Shown here piece by piece: positions 45,985-55,881 of a stretch of 64,000 nt of DNA; the stretch's first letter is position 1, and each line of letters starts with the position of its first letter. Origin of the DNA: CAVQBP01 sp963710745 (GTDB lineage: Bacteria; Bacteroidota; Ignavibacteria; Ignavibacteriales; Ignavibacteriaceae); the NCBI GenBank assembly GCA_963710745.1, contig CAVQBP010000003.1, forward strand, positions 1-64,000, in the 5' to 3' direction. A model generated the notes under the pieces. The model did not search any database. It was not told where the DNA came from and saw only the letters and a list, made by a program, of their open reading frames with translations. Both the position numbers and the translations under genes were made by a program.

Positions 45985-46978
45985 ACAACGGTTTTTCCGG
46001 ATGCGCCTTAATGTATTCAATTAACTCATCAACTTGTGCGAAAGCCAATGCAGAATAAGTATCCGCGGAACCATAAAAAATTGCTATTCTTCCTGTCTCC
46101 GCATCATGCAATGCTGCACAAGGAAAAGTAACATTGGCAACAAATCCGATTGTTTCATAAGGTGCTTCAGGAGTTAAAATATAATCTTCACTATTAATAA
46201 TAATTTTTGAAGGATCATTTATATCCAAAAGCGCAGCACCCATGCTGTATATATATCCGCTGCAGGTTGTACAAACACCGTGATAAATTAATAACCAACC
46301 TTCGGTTGTTTCAATTGGAACAGGTCCCGCACCAAGTTTAGTATTTTTCCACCAATAATGACTAGTTTTCATTACTAATCTATGTTTCCCCCAGTATGTT
46401 AAATCGGGGCTTTGGCTTAAATAGATATCTCCAAAGGGAGTATGCCCGTTATCGCTCGGACGATTAAGCAATATATAATTTCCATTTATTTTTCTTGGAA
46501 ATAAAACACCGTTCCTGTTAAATGGAAGAAATGCATTTTCTAATTGTATAAAAGTTTTAAAATCTTTAGTCTTTGCTATGCCTACTGTAGGTCCATTGAA
46601 ATAATTACACCATGTTATATAATATGTATCTTCAATTTTTACTAATCTTGGATCATAACCATAAAGAATTGGTTTAGCAGTTTTACCATCTTCGTTCACG
46701 AACCTGATAATTTCTTCTTCAATATCCCAATGAACAGCATCCTTACTTTTTCCAAGATGCAGCTGCGGGTATCCATTTTTATGATCTGCCCTGAATATAC
46801 CGATAAATTCTTCTTGATAGGGAACAATGGCACTATTAAAAATTCTCAGAGAATCTTTTAAAGCTTCTCTGCCAATTACAGGATTATTATCATACCTCCA
46901 GACAACCCCAGAATAATCTTTTGGTTTTTCCTGCCATGGAATATTTTTTAATGATTCTCCTATGATTGTATTTTTCAT
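45983..46978 (-). CDS. GH130 mannoside phosphorylase-like
   Basis: 331 residues, five-bladed propeller fold of GH130, which splits beta-mannosides with phosphate, e.g. 4-O-beta-D-mannosyl-D-glucose or mannobiose. Motifs: YDNNPVIGREAL, FRADHKNGYPQLHLGKSKDAVHW, YDPRLVKIEDTYYITWCNY with the catalytic Asp region, RPSDNGHTPFGDIYLS, LGAGPVPIETTEGWLLIYHG. No signal peptide, so cytosolic. The C-terminus ends naturally (VDELIEYIKAHPEKPL) one residue into the inverted repeat. It is followed by the four-helix-bundle element and then GH94, suggesting mixed glucan/mannan disaccharide use. Confidence 0.85.
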   Translation of the reverse strand: MKNTIIGESLKNIPWQEKPKDYSGVVWRYDNNPVIGREALKDSLRIFNSAIVPYQEEFIGIFRADHKNGYPQLHLGKSKDAVHWDIEEEIIRFVNEDGKTAKPILYGYDPRLVKIEDTYYITWCNYFNGPTVGIAKTKDFKTFIQLENAFLPFNRNGVLFPRKINGNYILLNRPSDNGHTPFGDIYLSQSPDLTYWGKHRLVMKTSHYWWKNTKLGAGPVPIETTEGWLLIYHGVCTTCSGYIYSMGAALLDINDPSKIIINSEDYILTPEAPYETIGFVANVTFPCAALHDAETGRIAIFYGSADTYSALAFAQVDELIEYIKAHPEKPL

Positions 46979-47068
46979 TTTATTCTTTACCTTAGAATTT
47001 ATTACTCATTAAACAAGAATTAAAAAGTACGATTAAAAATTAAAATCATTAATCAGCACTCAAGAAAC

Positions 47069-48493
47069 TCAAGCTGCAGCGGGAGCTTCATCACCATTTT
47101 CCTGTCTTCTTCGTTCAAGTTCTTTAACGATCTCATCTACCCGGTTATCATTTAAGGGATATAAAAGCAGTAATATAATTGATAATACTCCAAATGCAGC
47201 AGGTATCAAGCTAAAAAGAAGAAGCAATCCCTTGATACTGTCCGGAGATTGAACTTCATTCGGCACAAATCCAACCTGGGACATAAGATTTAGTGCGACA
47301 AATGCTCCAAATGCCCATCCGAATTTTTGCGACATTGTTGATGCAGAAAATACCAAACCGGTTGTTCTGCGTCCGCGTTTCCATTCTCCATAATCTGCAG
47401 TATCAGCATACATTGCCCAGAGTATAACACTTAATGGTCCCCCTGTTAATGATCCTGTAATTTGGAATAAGAAAATTAATCCCATTTGATTAGGACCTAA
47501 GAAATAAAATACAGCAGTGCTGAAAATGGCAACTACGAACAAAATTACGAAAGCTTTTTTCTTGCCTAATAATTTTGCAAACCAGCTTACCGCAAAAACT
47601 CCAAGTAATGAAGAAATCTGACCTATTGTATTAAAGGCAGAGGTAATTGTCTCGAAATCATAAGTATCCTTTCCCATAAAAGGCAGAGATATTGTTTTAG
47701 TTCCAACTACATATTTAAAATAGTGTACTGTTACACTGCTTCTTATTGCTACAAAAAGGATAAAAGTAATTGTTGTTGCCAAAAGTATTAACCAAGGCTT
47801 ATTTGTAAGCAGTTCGTAAAGATCTTTTTTCACTGAGGATGTCTGAGTTTTGGGAGGTTGAACACGTTCACGAGTACCCTGAAAGGCGATAAGGAAAAAG
47901 ATGACGGCGGCAATACCATATATAACAAAAGTTAATTGCCATCCCTTAGCAGGATTATCACCACCAAGCGCTTTTGTCAGAGGAAGAAGAGTAGCAGAAA
48001 CAATAATACCTGCCGAGAAGGCAAAAATGAATTTAAATGAGGAAACAGAAGTCCGTTCACTTGAATCACCGGTAATAACACCCAGCAAAGCAGTATAAGG
48101 GATATTTATTCCGGTATAAAGCATCATGATTAAAATGAAAGTGACATAAGCCCAGATGAGTTTACCTTGTGGTCCGAAATCAGGGACAGTAAATGTTAAA
48201 ACACCTACAATTGCAAAAGGTACACACAGCCAAAGCAAATAAGGCCGGAAATGTCCCCAACGGGTTTTAGTACGATCGGCAATCATTCCCATCATTGGAT
48301 CATTAATACCGTCCCATACACGGCTTACTACAAACAAGGTAGCAGCTGCACCGGCCGGTATTAAAAACACATCAGTATAGAAATATGTCAGGTAAAGCAT
48401 AAAGGTTTGCCAGTAAAGTACCGAAGCAAGATCCCCGAAGCCATAAAAAAACTTTTCTTTAAATGGCAACTTTTGGACAACTGTTTCGCTCAT
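47069..48493 (-). CDS. GPH-family sugar:cation symporter (MFS)
   Basis: 474 residues, twelve membrane helices. Glycoside-pentoside-hexuronide family features: YGFGDLASVLYWQTFMLYLTYFYTDVF at the start, VWDGINDPMMGMIADRTKTRWGHFRPYLLW between helices 2 and 3, and GVITGDSSERTSVSSFKFIFA. Probably brings in disaccharides such as cellobiose or mannosyl-glucose together with a cation. It lies 90 bases upstream (on this strand) of the GH130 and GH94 genes, which supports that role. The long C-terminal tail is charged. Confidence 0.88.
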   Translation of the reverse strand: MSETVVQKLPFKEKFFYGFGDLASVLYWQTFMLYLTYFYTDVFLIPAGAAATLFVVSRVWDGINDPMMGMIADRTKTRWGHFRPYLLWLCVPFAIVGVLTFTVPDFGPQGKLIWAYVTFILIMMLYTGINIPYTALLGVITGDSSERTSVSSFKFIFAFSAGIIVSATLLPLTKALGGDNPAKGWQLTFVIYGIAAVIFFLIAFQGTRERVQPPKTQTSSVKKDLYELLTNKPWLILLATTITFILFVAIRSSVTVHYFKYVVGTKTISLPFMGKDTYDFETITSAFNTIGQISSLLGVFAVSWFAKLLGKKKAFVILFVVAIFSTAVFYFLGPNQMGLIFLFQITGSLTGGPLSVILWAMYADTADYGEWKRGRRTTGLVFSASTMSQKFGWAFGAFVALNLMSQVGFVPNEVQSPDSIKGLLLLFSLIPAAFGVLSIILLLLYPLNDNRVDEIVKELERRRQENGDEAPAAA

Positions 48494-48715
48494 ATAACTT
48501 TCTCCAATTTTAAAAATTTAATTTTGTGACTGGTATTTTTCCCCTGTTTCATCATACGAATATAAATTGAATAAATAGTTTTAAAATTTAGATTTTAATT
48601 TATTACTATACTGAAAAATTTTATGTAATATTATTTATTAAAGGTAATTTTACATCTGATGCTAATTTTCTAATAAGCAATATCAATAATTTTATATTTT
48701 AATAAAATACTTTTT

Positions 48716-50218
48716 TTATTGATTAACCAGTCTATAACTAACAAATGCTAAATTCTGGCTATCCGGAGACCATGAAGGAACATTTATTGTTCCTTGACCG
48801 CCGAAGAGTTTAGCCAGGACTTGAATTTCTCCGCCTCCTGCGGGCATCATTCTGAGCATCACATCTTTATTGGGTGGATGGCCTTGAACATCCTTTTCAT
48901 AAGAAAGAAAAACAATCCATTTACCGTCCGGTGAAGGATGTGCAAACCAATTATTATATTGATCATTTGTTATCTGCTCTTGCTCACTACCGTCCGGTTT
49001 CATACGCCAAATCTGCATAGTACTGGTTCTGGTAGAATTAAAATATATATATTTTCCATCAGGTGAATAATCGGGTCCATCATCAAGACCTTTTGCGGTT
49101 GTTAATCTGGTTTCCTGTCCGCCTTCAGCAGGAATTGTATAGATATCGAATTCACCGTTTCGTTCCCCGCAAAATGCAAGAGTTTTACCGTCAGGCGACC
49201 AGCCATGCCAATAAGAAGGGCTGTTCTCAGTAATCTTCTTTGGAGTTCCCCCTTCAATTGGAAGTGTATAAATTATTGAACTGCCTGTTTCAGATTGATC
49301 AGATATAGCGAGCTGAGTACCATCAGGTGAAATACCATGATCATTATTGCACTTTACTGCAAATTCGGTATTTATTTCCTCCGGCTTTCCACCTGTAACA
49401 GAAAGTTTGAAAATATGACCATCGCTGTTAAATAAAAAATACTTCCCATCTTTTGACCAGTTCGGAGCTTCGAAATGTTTTTCAGCCGTATAAACCACAC
49501 GCCTGTCTTTTGATTCAATATTTATAGTTTCCAATGTACTTTCCAACTTAGTGCTCCCATTTGTTTCCTGATTAATATTTGTAATTTTTACATTTGAAAA
49601 TATTGCAGTTTCTGAAACAGAATTATCATGCGCACAAACACCTAGCCCAATATAAAAAGGTTCGGTAAATTTAATTCTGAAAGAACCGCCTGCAGGACGA
49701 AGCGGTTCATCTCCTTTGGTTACCGACATAAAAACATAATCCCCTTCTTTTTCAATTTTAAGTCTGGTTGGAGCATTAACATTTGACTGAATTTCCCTTG
49801 TAACATCTCCCTTTTTTTCCCGGTACTGCAGAGAAGTAAGTCCAACTCCATGAAGCGCAGCATCTGCATACGCTGAATTAGTATCAAGACTCTGACGAAT
49901 AATCAAACAAGCCTTTTTATGCGGATTACCCGTAGTATCAGGCCAGGTAATATTAGCTGCAATAGAAATATCACCGGAAGCTTTTTTCCAAACAAAATGA
50001 AATTCATCTCCTGTAAACCACATATTTGTACCGCCGCCGGTTACAGTATAAGTTCCATAATCGGGATCAAATTTCACTGAACCGGGATTTCCGACATTTC
50101 CAATATCTCCCTGAGCTTCAAATATTCCTAAATTTGACTCCTGAGAATAACCGGATTGTATTGAAAAAAGAAATATTAAGATTAAAAAAGAGAAGGATTT
50201 TTGATAAAAAGTAATCAT
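48716..50218 (-). CDS. Secreted beta-propeller protein (TolB-like, PD40 repeats) with N-terminal concanavalin-like domain
   Basis: 500 residues. Signal peptide to about 25 (IQSGYSQ). Residues 30-210 resemble a DUF1349-type beta-sandwich (TYTVTGGGTNMWFTGDEFHFVWKKASGDISIAA, and SVSETAIFSNVKI at the end). From about 230 come six TolB/WD40-like PD40 repeats (PNWSKDGKYFLFNSDGHIF, HGISPDGTQLAIS, HGWSPDGKTLAFCG, PDYSPDGKYIYFNSTR, AHPSPDGKWIVFLS, PSWSPDSQNLAFVS). These usually bind glycans or partner proteins rather than act as enzymes. It lies upstream of the symporter gene on the same strand after 222 bases. Confidence 0.8.
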   Translation of the reverse strand: MITFYQKSFSFLILIFLFSIQSGYSQESNLGIFEAQGDIGNVGNPGSVKFDPDYGTYTVTGGGTNMWFTGDEFHFVWKKASGDISIAANITWPDTTGNPHKKACLIIRQSLDTNSAYADAALHGVGLTSLQYREKKGDVTREIQSNVNAPTRLKIEKEGDYVFMSVTKGDEPLRPAGGSFRIKFTEPFYIGLGVCAHDNSVSETAIFSNVKITNINQETNGSTKLESTLETINIESKDRRVVYTAEKHFEAPNWSKDGKYFLFNSDGHIFKLSVTGGKPEEINTEFAVKCNNDHGISPDGTQLAISDQSETGSSIIYTLPIEGGTPKKITENSPSYWHGWSPDGKTLAFCGERNGEFDIYTIPAEGGQETRLTTAKGLDDGPDYSPDGKYIYFNSTRTSTMQIWRMKPDGSEQEQITNDQYNNWFAHPSPDGKWIVFLSYEKDVQGHPPNKDVMLRMMPAGGGEIQVLAKLFGGQGTINVPSWSPDSQNLAFVSYRLVNQ

Positions 50219-50375
50219 AGAAAAAACCTCTGGTTAATAAGAATTCAAATTATATGTGTGATATCGGCACAATTATATGAAAGACCTAACAAAATTTAAT
50301 TATTTTTGATCGATAATCCTCATTAATGCAAAAATATTCTCACCAATAAATTTGATTTCAATCGTTGCAAATAGA

Positions 50376-51089
50376 TTATTTATACCCTCTTTTTACTGCT
50401 TCGGAAATTATTTCTTTGGTAGCAGTTGCGCCGACTCTTGTAACACCTATTTTGTTCACTCTCAAAAGATCATCTAATGTCCTTATCCCTCCCGCAGCTT
50501 TAACCTGAATTCCCGGTAAACATTTTTCTCTCATTAGTATTAAATCATGATCGGTTGCACCTTTGTAAGAATATTTTCCATCCGGCTGTTTAACGAAGCC
50601 ATAGCCTGTTGAAGTTTTTACAAATGCGGCCTGATGTTCATTGCATATTTCACAAAGCCTGATTTTGTATTTATCTTCAGTATAATAATCATTTTCAAAA
50701 ATAACTTTTGAAACAGCATTATTTGAAATAACAGCTTCATTGATTAGTTTGATTTCGTTTGAAACATAGTTCCAATCCTCATTAAGAACTTTTCCGATAT
50801 TAACAACAAAATCTATTTCAGCTGCACCGTCTTTACAAGCTTCTTCTGTTTCGTTTATTTTTTGCATTATAGTATTGCTTCCATGAGGAAAACCAATTAC
50901 CGTACAAACTTTTACAGAACTTCCTTCCAATATTTCCTTAGCCATTTTTACTGCATAAGGTTTGATGCAAACTGCTGCTACATTTAGTTCTTTTGCAGCA
51001 ATGCATTCCGAGTACAAAAATTTATCAGTAAAAGTCGGATGGAGCAATGAATGATCAATCATTTTGGATATTGAAGTTAGTTTATTCAA
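50376..51089 (-). CDS. deoC: Deoxyribose-phosphate aldolase
   Basis: Splits 2-deoxy-D-ribose 5-phosphate to glyceraldehyde 3-phosphate and acetaldehyde. 237 residues, class I DeoC/FbaB TIM barrel. Motifs: MIDHSLLHPTFTD, VCTVIGFPHGSN, AAEIDFVVNIGKV, Lys of the Schiff base in AAFVKTSTGYGF, and GIQVKAAGGIRTLDD. Normal family length. It is 158 bases downstream of the propeller gene, at the end of the sugar cluster; it may use nucleoside-derived sugars. Confidence 0.93.
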   Translation of the reverse strand: MNKLTSISKMIDHSLLHPTFTDKFLYSECIAAKELNVAAVCIKPYAVKMAKEILEGSSVKVCTVIGFPHGSNTIMQKINETEEACKDGAAEIDFVVNIGKVLNEDWNYVSNEIKLINEAVISNNAVSKVIFENDYYTEDKYKIRLCEICNEHQAAFVKTSTGYGFVKQPDGKYSYKGATDHDLILMREKCLPGIQVKAAGGIRTLDDLLRVNKIGVTRVGATATKEIISEAVKRGYK

Positions 51090-51323
51090 TTTAAGGCCTC
51101 TTTTATTATTTATTCAGTTTAAGTGATATGAAAATTCAATTACAATAAAATATTTTCATGAAAATTCAACATTTATAATTTCTAAAAATAAAACTATAAT
51201 TTTATTTTATTGAACTCAATTAATACGGAATAATTTTATTCTTAAATAATCGATTATGGTTTGGAAATAATGGGAGTAAATTGACTAGTATGACAGCAAG
51301 TTATTACCAGGAGTTTAATTTTG

Positions 51324-51713
51324 CTAATTAGTATTCCTGTCATTTATTCTATCAATGGCAATTTTAATTCTTTTGATTGTAAGTTCGGGATCAATCGGTT
51401 TTAAAATATAATCTGAAATTCCCATTTGAATCATCTCCTGTACAACATCACTCTCATCATTAGCTGTAATAACTAAAATCTGGATATCTTTATATTTTTC
51501 TTCTTTTCTAAGATTCCGCAAAAAACTTAGCCCGTCCATAACAGGCATCATATGATCAAGAAAAATAATATCCGGTATATTATTTTTCAGGATACTTAAT
51601 CCTTCTTTCCCGTTAGCCGCTTCAAGGGGAGTTATATTGAACTTGTTAACTAATACTCTTTTAAGAATAGCCCTTACGGTATCATCATCTTCTATAATTA
51701 AAGCTTTACTCAT
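51324..51713 (-). CDS. Stand-alone response-regulator receiver domain
   Basis: 129 residues, only a receiver domain (CheY-like): ALIIEDDDTVRAILKRV, phosphorylation Asp in IPDIIFLDHMMPVMDGL, Thr in VITANDESDVV, Lys in YILKPIDPE. No output domain and no adjacent kinase. Gaps on both sides (235 and 230 bases) contain only AT-rich sequence. Confidence 0.87.
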   Translation of the reverse strand: MSKALIIEDDDTVRAILKRVLVNKFNITPLEAANGKEGLSILKNNIPDIIFLDHMMPVMDGLSFLRNLRKEEKYKDIQILVITANDESDVVQEMIQMGISDYILKPIDPELTIKRIKIAIDRINDRNTN

Positions 51714-51943
51714 TTCAATATTTATAAAACAAAATTAAACATAAAAACAGGTTGAGAGCTAATAACCTATCTCTTATAAATGGTGATAAGTAAGAAAAAC
51801 ATTTCTATTCTTACCAGGAAAAGAATTTCAGGGGAAAGAGAGAGAATAAAACTGACATAAATTATTTCTCCCTCTCAAAAAATAAACAGACTAAAATACT
51901 ATATAAAAATAGTTAAAAATAATGTCCCGAATCCCGGATTTGA

Positions 51944-53029
51944 TTATACGCTCTCTTTAACTTTTTCCACATAAGTAAGCCAGCCGTACTTATCTTCTTT
52001 CTCTCCATACTGTATGGAAGTAATTTCATCGAATAATTTAACAGCTAACTCGCCGGGTTCTCCGCTGCCAAAAGTTAAATTCCTATCATTATAATTCAAC
52101 AAACCAACTGAAGATATAACCGCTGCCGTACCTGTTCCGAAAATTTCCAATACATTTCCATTATCATATTCGGAAATTACTTCATCAATAGAAATTAGTC
52201 TCTCGGTTGCATTCATACCCTGGTCTTTTAATATTCTTAAAACAGAATCTCTAGTCATACCCGGCAGAATGCTTCCCGATAATTCAGGAGTAGCAATCTC
52301 ATTCTTAAACCGGATAAAAATATTCATAGTCCCGACTTCTTCAATATATTTTTGTTCAATGCCATCAAGCCATAAAACCTGAGTAAAACCTTTCTCATGA
52401 GCTTTTTCCTGGGCCAGGAGGCTTGCAGCATAGTTACCTGGATATTTGCATTCACCCATTCCTTTTCTAACAGCCCTCACAAAATCATTCTGGACTAAAA
52501 TTTTTACAGGCTTAAATCCTTCGGCATAATAAGCACCAACAGGTGAGAGCAGTATAATTAATTTATACTGCGATGCGGGCTTTACTCCCAGAAACGGATC
52601 AATACCGAATGCAAACGGGCGAATGTATATTGATTCGCCTTTTTTCTCCGGGATCCAATCTTTTTCCAGAGAAACTAATTCAACCAGTGCATTCAGCATA
52701 ACTTCCGGATCAACTTCAGGTATACATAATCTTTTTGCAGAATTATTAAACCGTCTTATGTGATCTTCGGGACGGAAAATGACCGGTTCACCATGGGCAG
52801 TCTTAAAAGCTTTCAGACCTTCAAAAATTCCCTGACCATAATGAAAAAACATTGTCGCAGGGTGAAGGGATAAATGTTCCACGGGCACAATAACGGGATT
52901 ATGCCAGCCTTTTTCCCTGCTATAATCCATAACGAACATATAGTCGGTAAATATTTTTCCGAAACCGAGATTTTCGGGCATTTTAATTTTTTCTTTAACA
53001 TTTTTCAAATGATAATGAATTTTTTCCAT
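51944..53029 (-). CDS. ilvE: Branched-chain amino acid aminotransferase
   Basis: Transfers the amino group between glutamate and the keto acids of valine, leucine and isoleucine, with pyridoxal phosphate. 361 residues from the ATG at 53029, which has CCAGGGTG before it; a longer frame to 53065 has no such site. Motifs of fold-type IV, long IlvE: VEHLSLHPATMFFHYGQGIFEGLKAF, FRPEDHIRRFN, KGMGECKYPGNYAASLLAQEKA with the PLP Lys in GECKYPGNY region, and LDGIEQKYIEEVGTMNIF, SGSILPGMTRDSVL. A structured region lies 80 bases upstream. Confidence 0.93.
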   Translation of the reverse strand: MEKIHYHLKNVKEKIKMPENLGFGKIFTDYMFVMDYSREKGWHNPVIVPVEHLSLHPATMFFHYGQGIFEGLKAFKTAHGEPVIFRPEDHIRRFNNSAKRLCIPEVDPEVMLNALVELVSLEKDWIPEKKGESIYIRPFAFGIDPFLGVKPASQYKLIILLSPVGAYYAEGFKPVKILVQNDFVRAVRKGMGECKYPGNYAASLLAQEKAHEKGFTQVLWLDGIEQKYIEEVGTMNIFIRFKNEIATPELSGSILPGMTRDSVLRILKDQGMNATERLISIDEVISEYDNGNVLEIFGTGTAAVISSVGLLNYNDRNLTFGSGEPGELAVKLFDEITSIQYGEKEDKYGWLTYVEKVKESV

Positions 53030-53108
53030 TTTAATCACCCTGGTAACAATATGAATATAAAACAATAATGCATTTTAACTAAAAAATTTGAAATTGTAAA
53101 CATAATAA

Positions 53109-53173
53109 TGCCCGGTGGAGGGCTACCGGGCACGAGGAAGATTCATTAAGTGGGGGTAAACCTCAATGAATCT
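53109..53173. promoter_or_regulatory. Two strong adjacent hairpins (candidate structured RNA) between ilvE and the APC transporter
   Basis: TGCCCGGT (53109-53116) pairs with ACCGGGCA (53125-53132), and AGATTCATT (53139-53147) with AATGAATCT (53165-53173). The second stem encloses a GGGGG...CCTC pairing. It is GC-rich in an otherwise AT-rich region. Strand cannot be decided: it lies upstream of the minus-strand ilvE and the plus-strand transporter. I recognise no known riboswitch. Confidence 0.4.
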
Positions 53174-53320
53174 ATTTAGATTCTAAAATATAATTATTAG
53201 GTATTTACCGCAATCCCAAATCACAGTTCCGTTGTCTTTTATCACTAAATATTTATTAATATTTAAGTTTTGAGTTTAATTTTTTGAACACTATCTTAAT
53301 ACCAAAATAAATTTTATAAT

Positions 53321-55405
53321 ATGCTTCCTCTGAAAAAATCCAGAAAATTAAAAAAGGAACTTAAGCTTTTAGATGTATATTCTATTGCAACCGGAACTAC
53401 TTTAAGCGCAGGATTCTTTTTACTTCCGGGTCTTGCGGCAATACAAGCCGGACCAGCACTTGTAGCTGCTTATCTTATTGCTGCTATTCCTTTAATACCG
53501 GGAATGTTCAGCATTATTGAACTTGCCACTGCAATGCCGAGAGCGGGGGGAATCTATTATTTCTTAGATAGAACGCTTGGACCTGCAATTGGTACAATCG
53601 GCGGAATAGGTACCTGGCTGGCATTAATTTTAAAAGTTTCATTCGCATTGATTGGAATGAGCGCTTATCTGGAAATATTCTTCCCTGGTTTGCCGATTAT
53701 TCCAATTTCTATAGGAATTGCAATTCTGCTTGGTATAATTAATTTATTCGGGAGTAAAAAAAGCGGCGGCTTCCAGACTATTTTGGTTTTCAGCCTGCTT
53801 TTTCTTTTAACAATTTTTATTGTCGGAGGAATACCTGAAATAAACAGAGAACACTTCCATAATTTTTTTAGTGCAGGATTTACCTCTATTCTTTCTACTT
53901 CCGGTCTGGTGTTTGTCAGTTATATTGGTATAACTAAAGTAGCAAGTCTTTCGGAAGAGATTCAGAATCCGGAAAGAAATATTCCATTAGGAGTAATTCT
54001 ATCAATCATTACAACATTAATAATCTATGCACTTGGCACTATTATAATGGTTGGTGTTCTTCCAATGGAGGAATTAAAAGGCAGCATGACACCTGTAGCA
54101 GCATCTGCCAGGATTTTTTACGGAAAAATAGGAGCAATACTTATTACAATTGCCGCTTTGTTTGCTTTTATTTCTGTTTCAAATGCCGGTACATTAAGTG
54201 CATCAAGATATCCTCTCGCAATGAGCCGTGATCATATCTTCCCAAAATTTTTAAGAAAACTTAATACCAGCAGGATTCCATTTGTTTCAGTTATCCTTAC
54301 TGTATCCATTATTATAATATCAATTTTGATTTTCAATCCTACAAGAATAGCTAAGCTTGCCAGTTCATTTCAATTATTGATGTTTATGTTATCCAGTTTC
54401 GCAGTTATAGTAATGAGGGAAAGCAGGATCCAATCTTATGATCCGGGTTATAAATCTCCCTTGTACCCGTGGATGCAGATATTCGGAATTCTAACGCCAC
54501 TGGTTTTAATTTTTGAGATGGGATGGATTCCAGTTTTATTTTCTATAGGCTTAATTTTTATAGGACTTTTTTGGTTTCAATATTATGCTAAAAACAAAGT
54601 TACAAGAAGCGGTGCAATTTTCCATGTCTTTGAAAGATTAGGTCATCAGCGTTACGATGCACTTGACAGTGAGCTTCGTGAAATATTAAAAGAAAAAGGC
54701 TTAAGAAAAGAAGATCCTTTTGATGATATTGTAACAAGAAGTTTTGTAGTTGATTTGAACGAAAAATCTGAATTTGAAAAAGTAGCTGATGATATCTCAA
54801 TAATATTATCAAAGAAGCTGCCTTTTACACCGAAAGAGATTACAACACAAATACTTGAAGGGACAAGAATCGGAGCAACACCAGTAACGCATGGCGTTGC
54901 ATTACCTCATTTCAGATCGGAAGGAATAGATAAAGCAATTATGGTTCTGGTTCGTTCCAAAGCAGGAGTTGAAATAAAAGTCTATAATCCATTAACACAG
55001 GAGGAAGAAGATATTCAAATTGTTAATGCAATATTTTTCCTTGTCAGCCCTGAAGATAATCCTTCACAGCATTTAAGGATCTTAGCACAAATTGCAGGAA
55101 GAGTTGATGATGAGGATTTTATGAAAGAGTGGTACAGAGCCAACAGTGAACAGGAATTAAAAGAAACCCTTTTACATAACGAAAGGTTTTTATCTTTAGT
55201 AGTTAACGGAAAAGGCAAAACTTCTGAGCTGGTTAATAAATCTTTAAAAGAAATTTCTCTTCCCGATGATGCTCTGATTGCGATGATCAGCAGGGAAGAT
55301 AATATAATAATACCTAAAGGAGAAACTTCTTTACAGAACGGAGATAGGTTAACGATAATCGGAAATCCAAAGAGCATTTCTTTTTTAAGAAAAAAATTTA
55401 TTTAA
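53321..55405 (+). CDS. APC-family amino acid permease with cytosolic PTS IIA-like and TrkA-C domains
   Basis: 694 residues. Twelve membrane helices in the first about 430 residues with APC marks: TGTTLSAGFFLLPGLAAIQAG at helix 1 and AISVSNAGTLSASRYPLAMSRD-like ISVSNAGTLSASRYPLAMSR. The soluble tail has a PTS EIIA type-2 fold (about 490-620; TRIGATPVTHGVALPHFRSEGIDKAIMVLVRSK, with His in VALPHFR) and a TrkA/RCK C-terminal domain (about 620-694; VVNGKGKTSELVNKSL, IPKGETSLQNGDRLTIIGNP). RCK-C domains bind nucleotides or ions, so this looks like regulated transport of amino acids or potassium. No phosphotransfer partner is adjacent. Confidence 0.85.
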   Translation: MLPLKKSRKLKKELKLLDVYSIATGTTLSAGFFLLPGLAAIQAGPALVAAYLIAAIPLIPGMFSIIELATAMPRAGGIYYFLDRTLGPAIGTIGGIGTWLALILKVSFALIGMSAYLEIFFPGLPIIPISIGIAILLGIINLFGSKKSGGFQTILVFSLLFLLTIFIVGGIPEINREHFHNFFSAGFTSILSTSGLVFVSYIGITKVASLSEEIQNPERNIPLGVILSIITTLIIYALGTIIMVGVLPMEELKGSMTPVAASARIFYGKIGAILITIAALFAFISVSNAGTLSASRYPLAMSRDHIFPKFLRKLNTSRIPFVSVILTVSIIIISILIFNPTRIAKLASSFQLLMFMLSSFAVIVMRESRIQSYDPGYKSPLYPWMQIFGILTPLVLIFEMGWIPVLFSIGLIFIGLFWFQYYAKNKVTRSGAIFHVFERLGHQRYDALDSELREILKEKGLRKEDPFDDIVTRSFVVDLNEKSEFEKVADDISIILSKKLPFTPKEITTQILEGTRIGATPVTHGVALPHFRSEGIDKAIMVLVRSKAGVEIKVYNPLTQEEEDIQIVNAIFFLVSPEDNPSQHLRILAQIAGRVDDEDFMKEWYRANSEQELKETLLHNERFLSLVVNGKGKTSELVNKSLKEISLPDDALIAMISREDNIIIPKGETSLQNGDRLTIIGNPKSISFLRKKFI

Positions 55406-55494
55406 TTTGAGAAATAACTTTACATAAGTGCCGGTCAACTATGATGGTTTTTTATTTCTATTATCACCTTAACGTTACTGCCACTTATCATGAG

Positions 55495-55881
55495 TTAATA
55501 AAAGAAGCTGTAAATTAAAACAAAAAGGACTATTAAAGTAAAGAATACATACATCAGATCTTTTTCATAAATAAACGCTATTACTGAAATTATAACCCGT
55601 AGAATTGGCGTTCCCACAAGCAATAAAATCCCCAGCTTCATTATTTCAAGTGATTTAAGATCAAATACATCTCTAAGAAGGCTTATCGGATTACCTACAT
55701 TAAACGGATTAAATACAAAACTGTAATAATCCGGTTTTTCTTTTCCATAGTTGAATAAATAAAGCACCGCACCAAATAATACAACCAACGCAGAAATTAT
55801 AACACCAATCCTTAAAATATTTCCAAGGATATGTTCAATTTTTATATCGATCTGCTCTGTATTTTGTCTTTTACTATTCAC
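55495..55881 (-). CDS. DUF1634 membrane protein
   Basis: 128 residues with three hydrophobic segments (IGVIISALVVLFGAVLYLF; MKLGILLLVGTPILRVIISVIAF; MYVFFTLIVLFVLIYSFFY). DUF1634 proteins are usually coded next to TauE/SafE-family exporters, as here, where the start codon GTG shares one base with the upstream gene's TAG stop. Translation is thus coupled. It may be an accessory subunit for that exporter. Confidence 0.8.
   Translation of the reverse strand: MNSKRQNTEQIDIKIEHILGNILRIGVIISALVVLFGAVLYLFNYGKEKPDYYSFVFNPFNVGNPISLLRDVFDLKSLEIMKLGILLLVGTPILRVIISVIAFIYEKDLMYVFFTLIVLFVLIYSFFY

Noticed and set aside
53109..53173. A ppGpp/guanidine (ykkC-type) or other known riboswitch, since ilvE is adjacent
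   Set aside because: The conserved core sequences I know for those families are not present; only two simple stems are seen.
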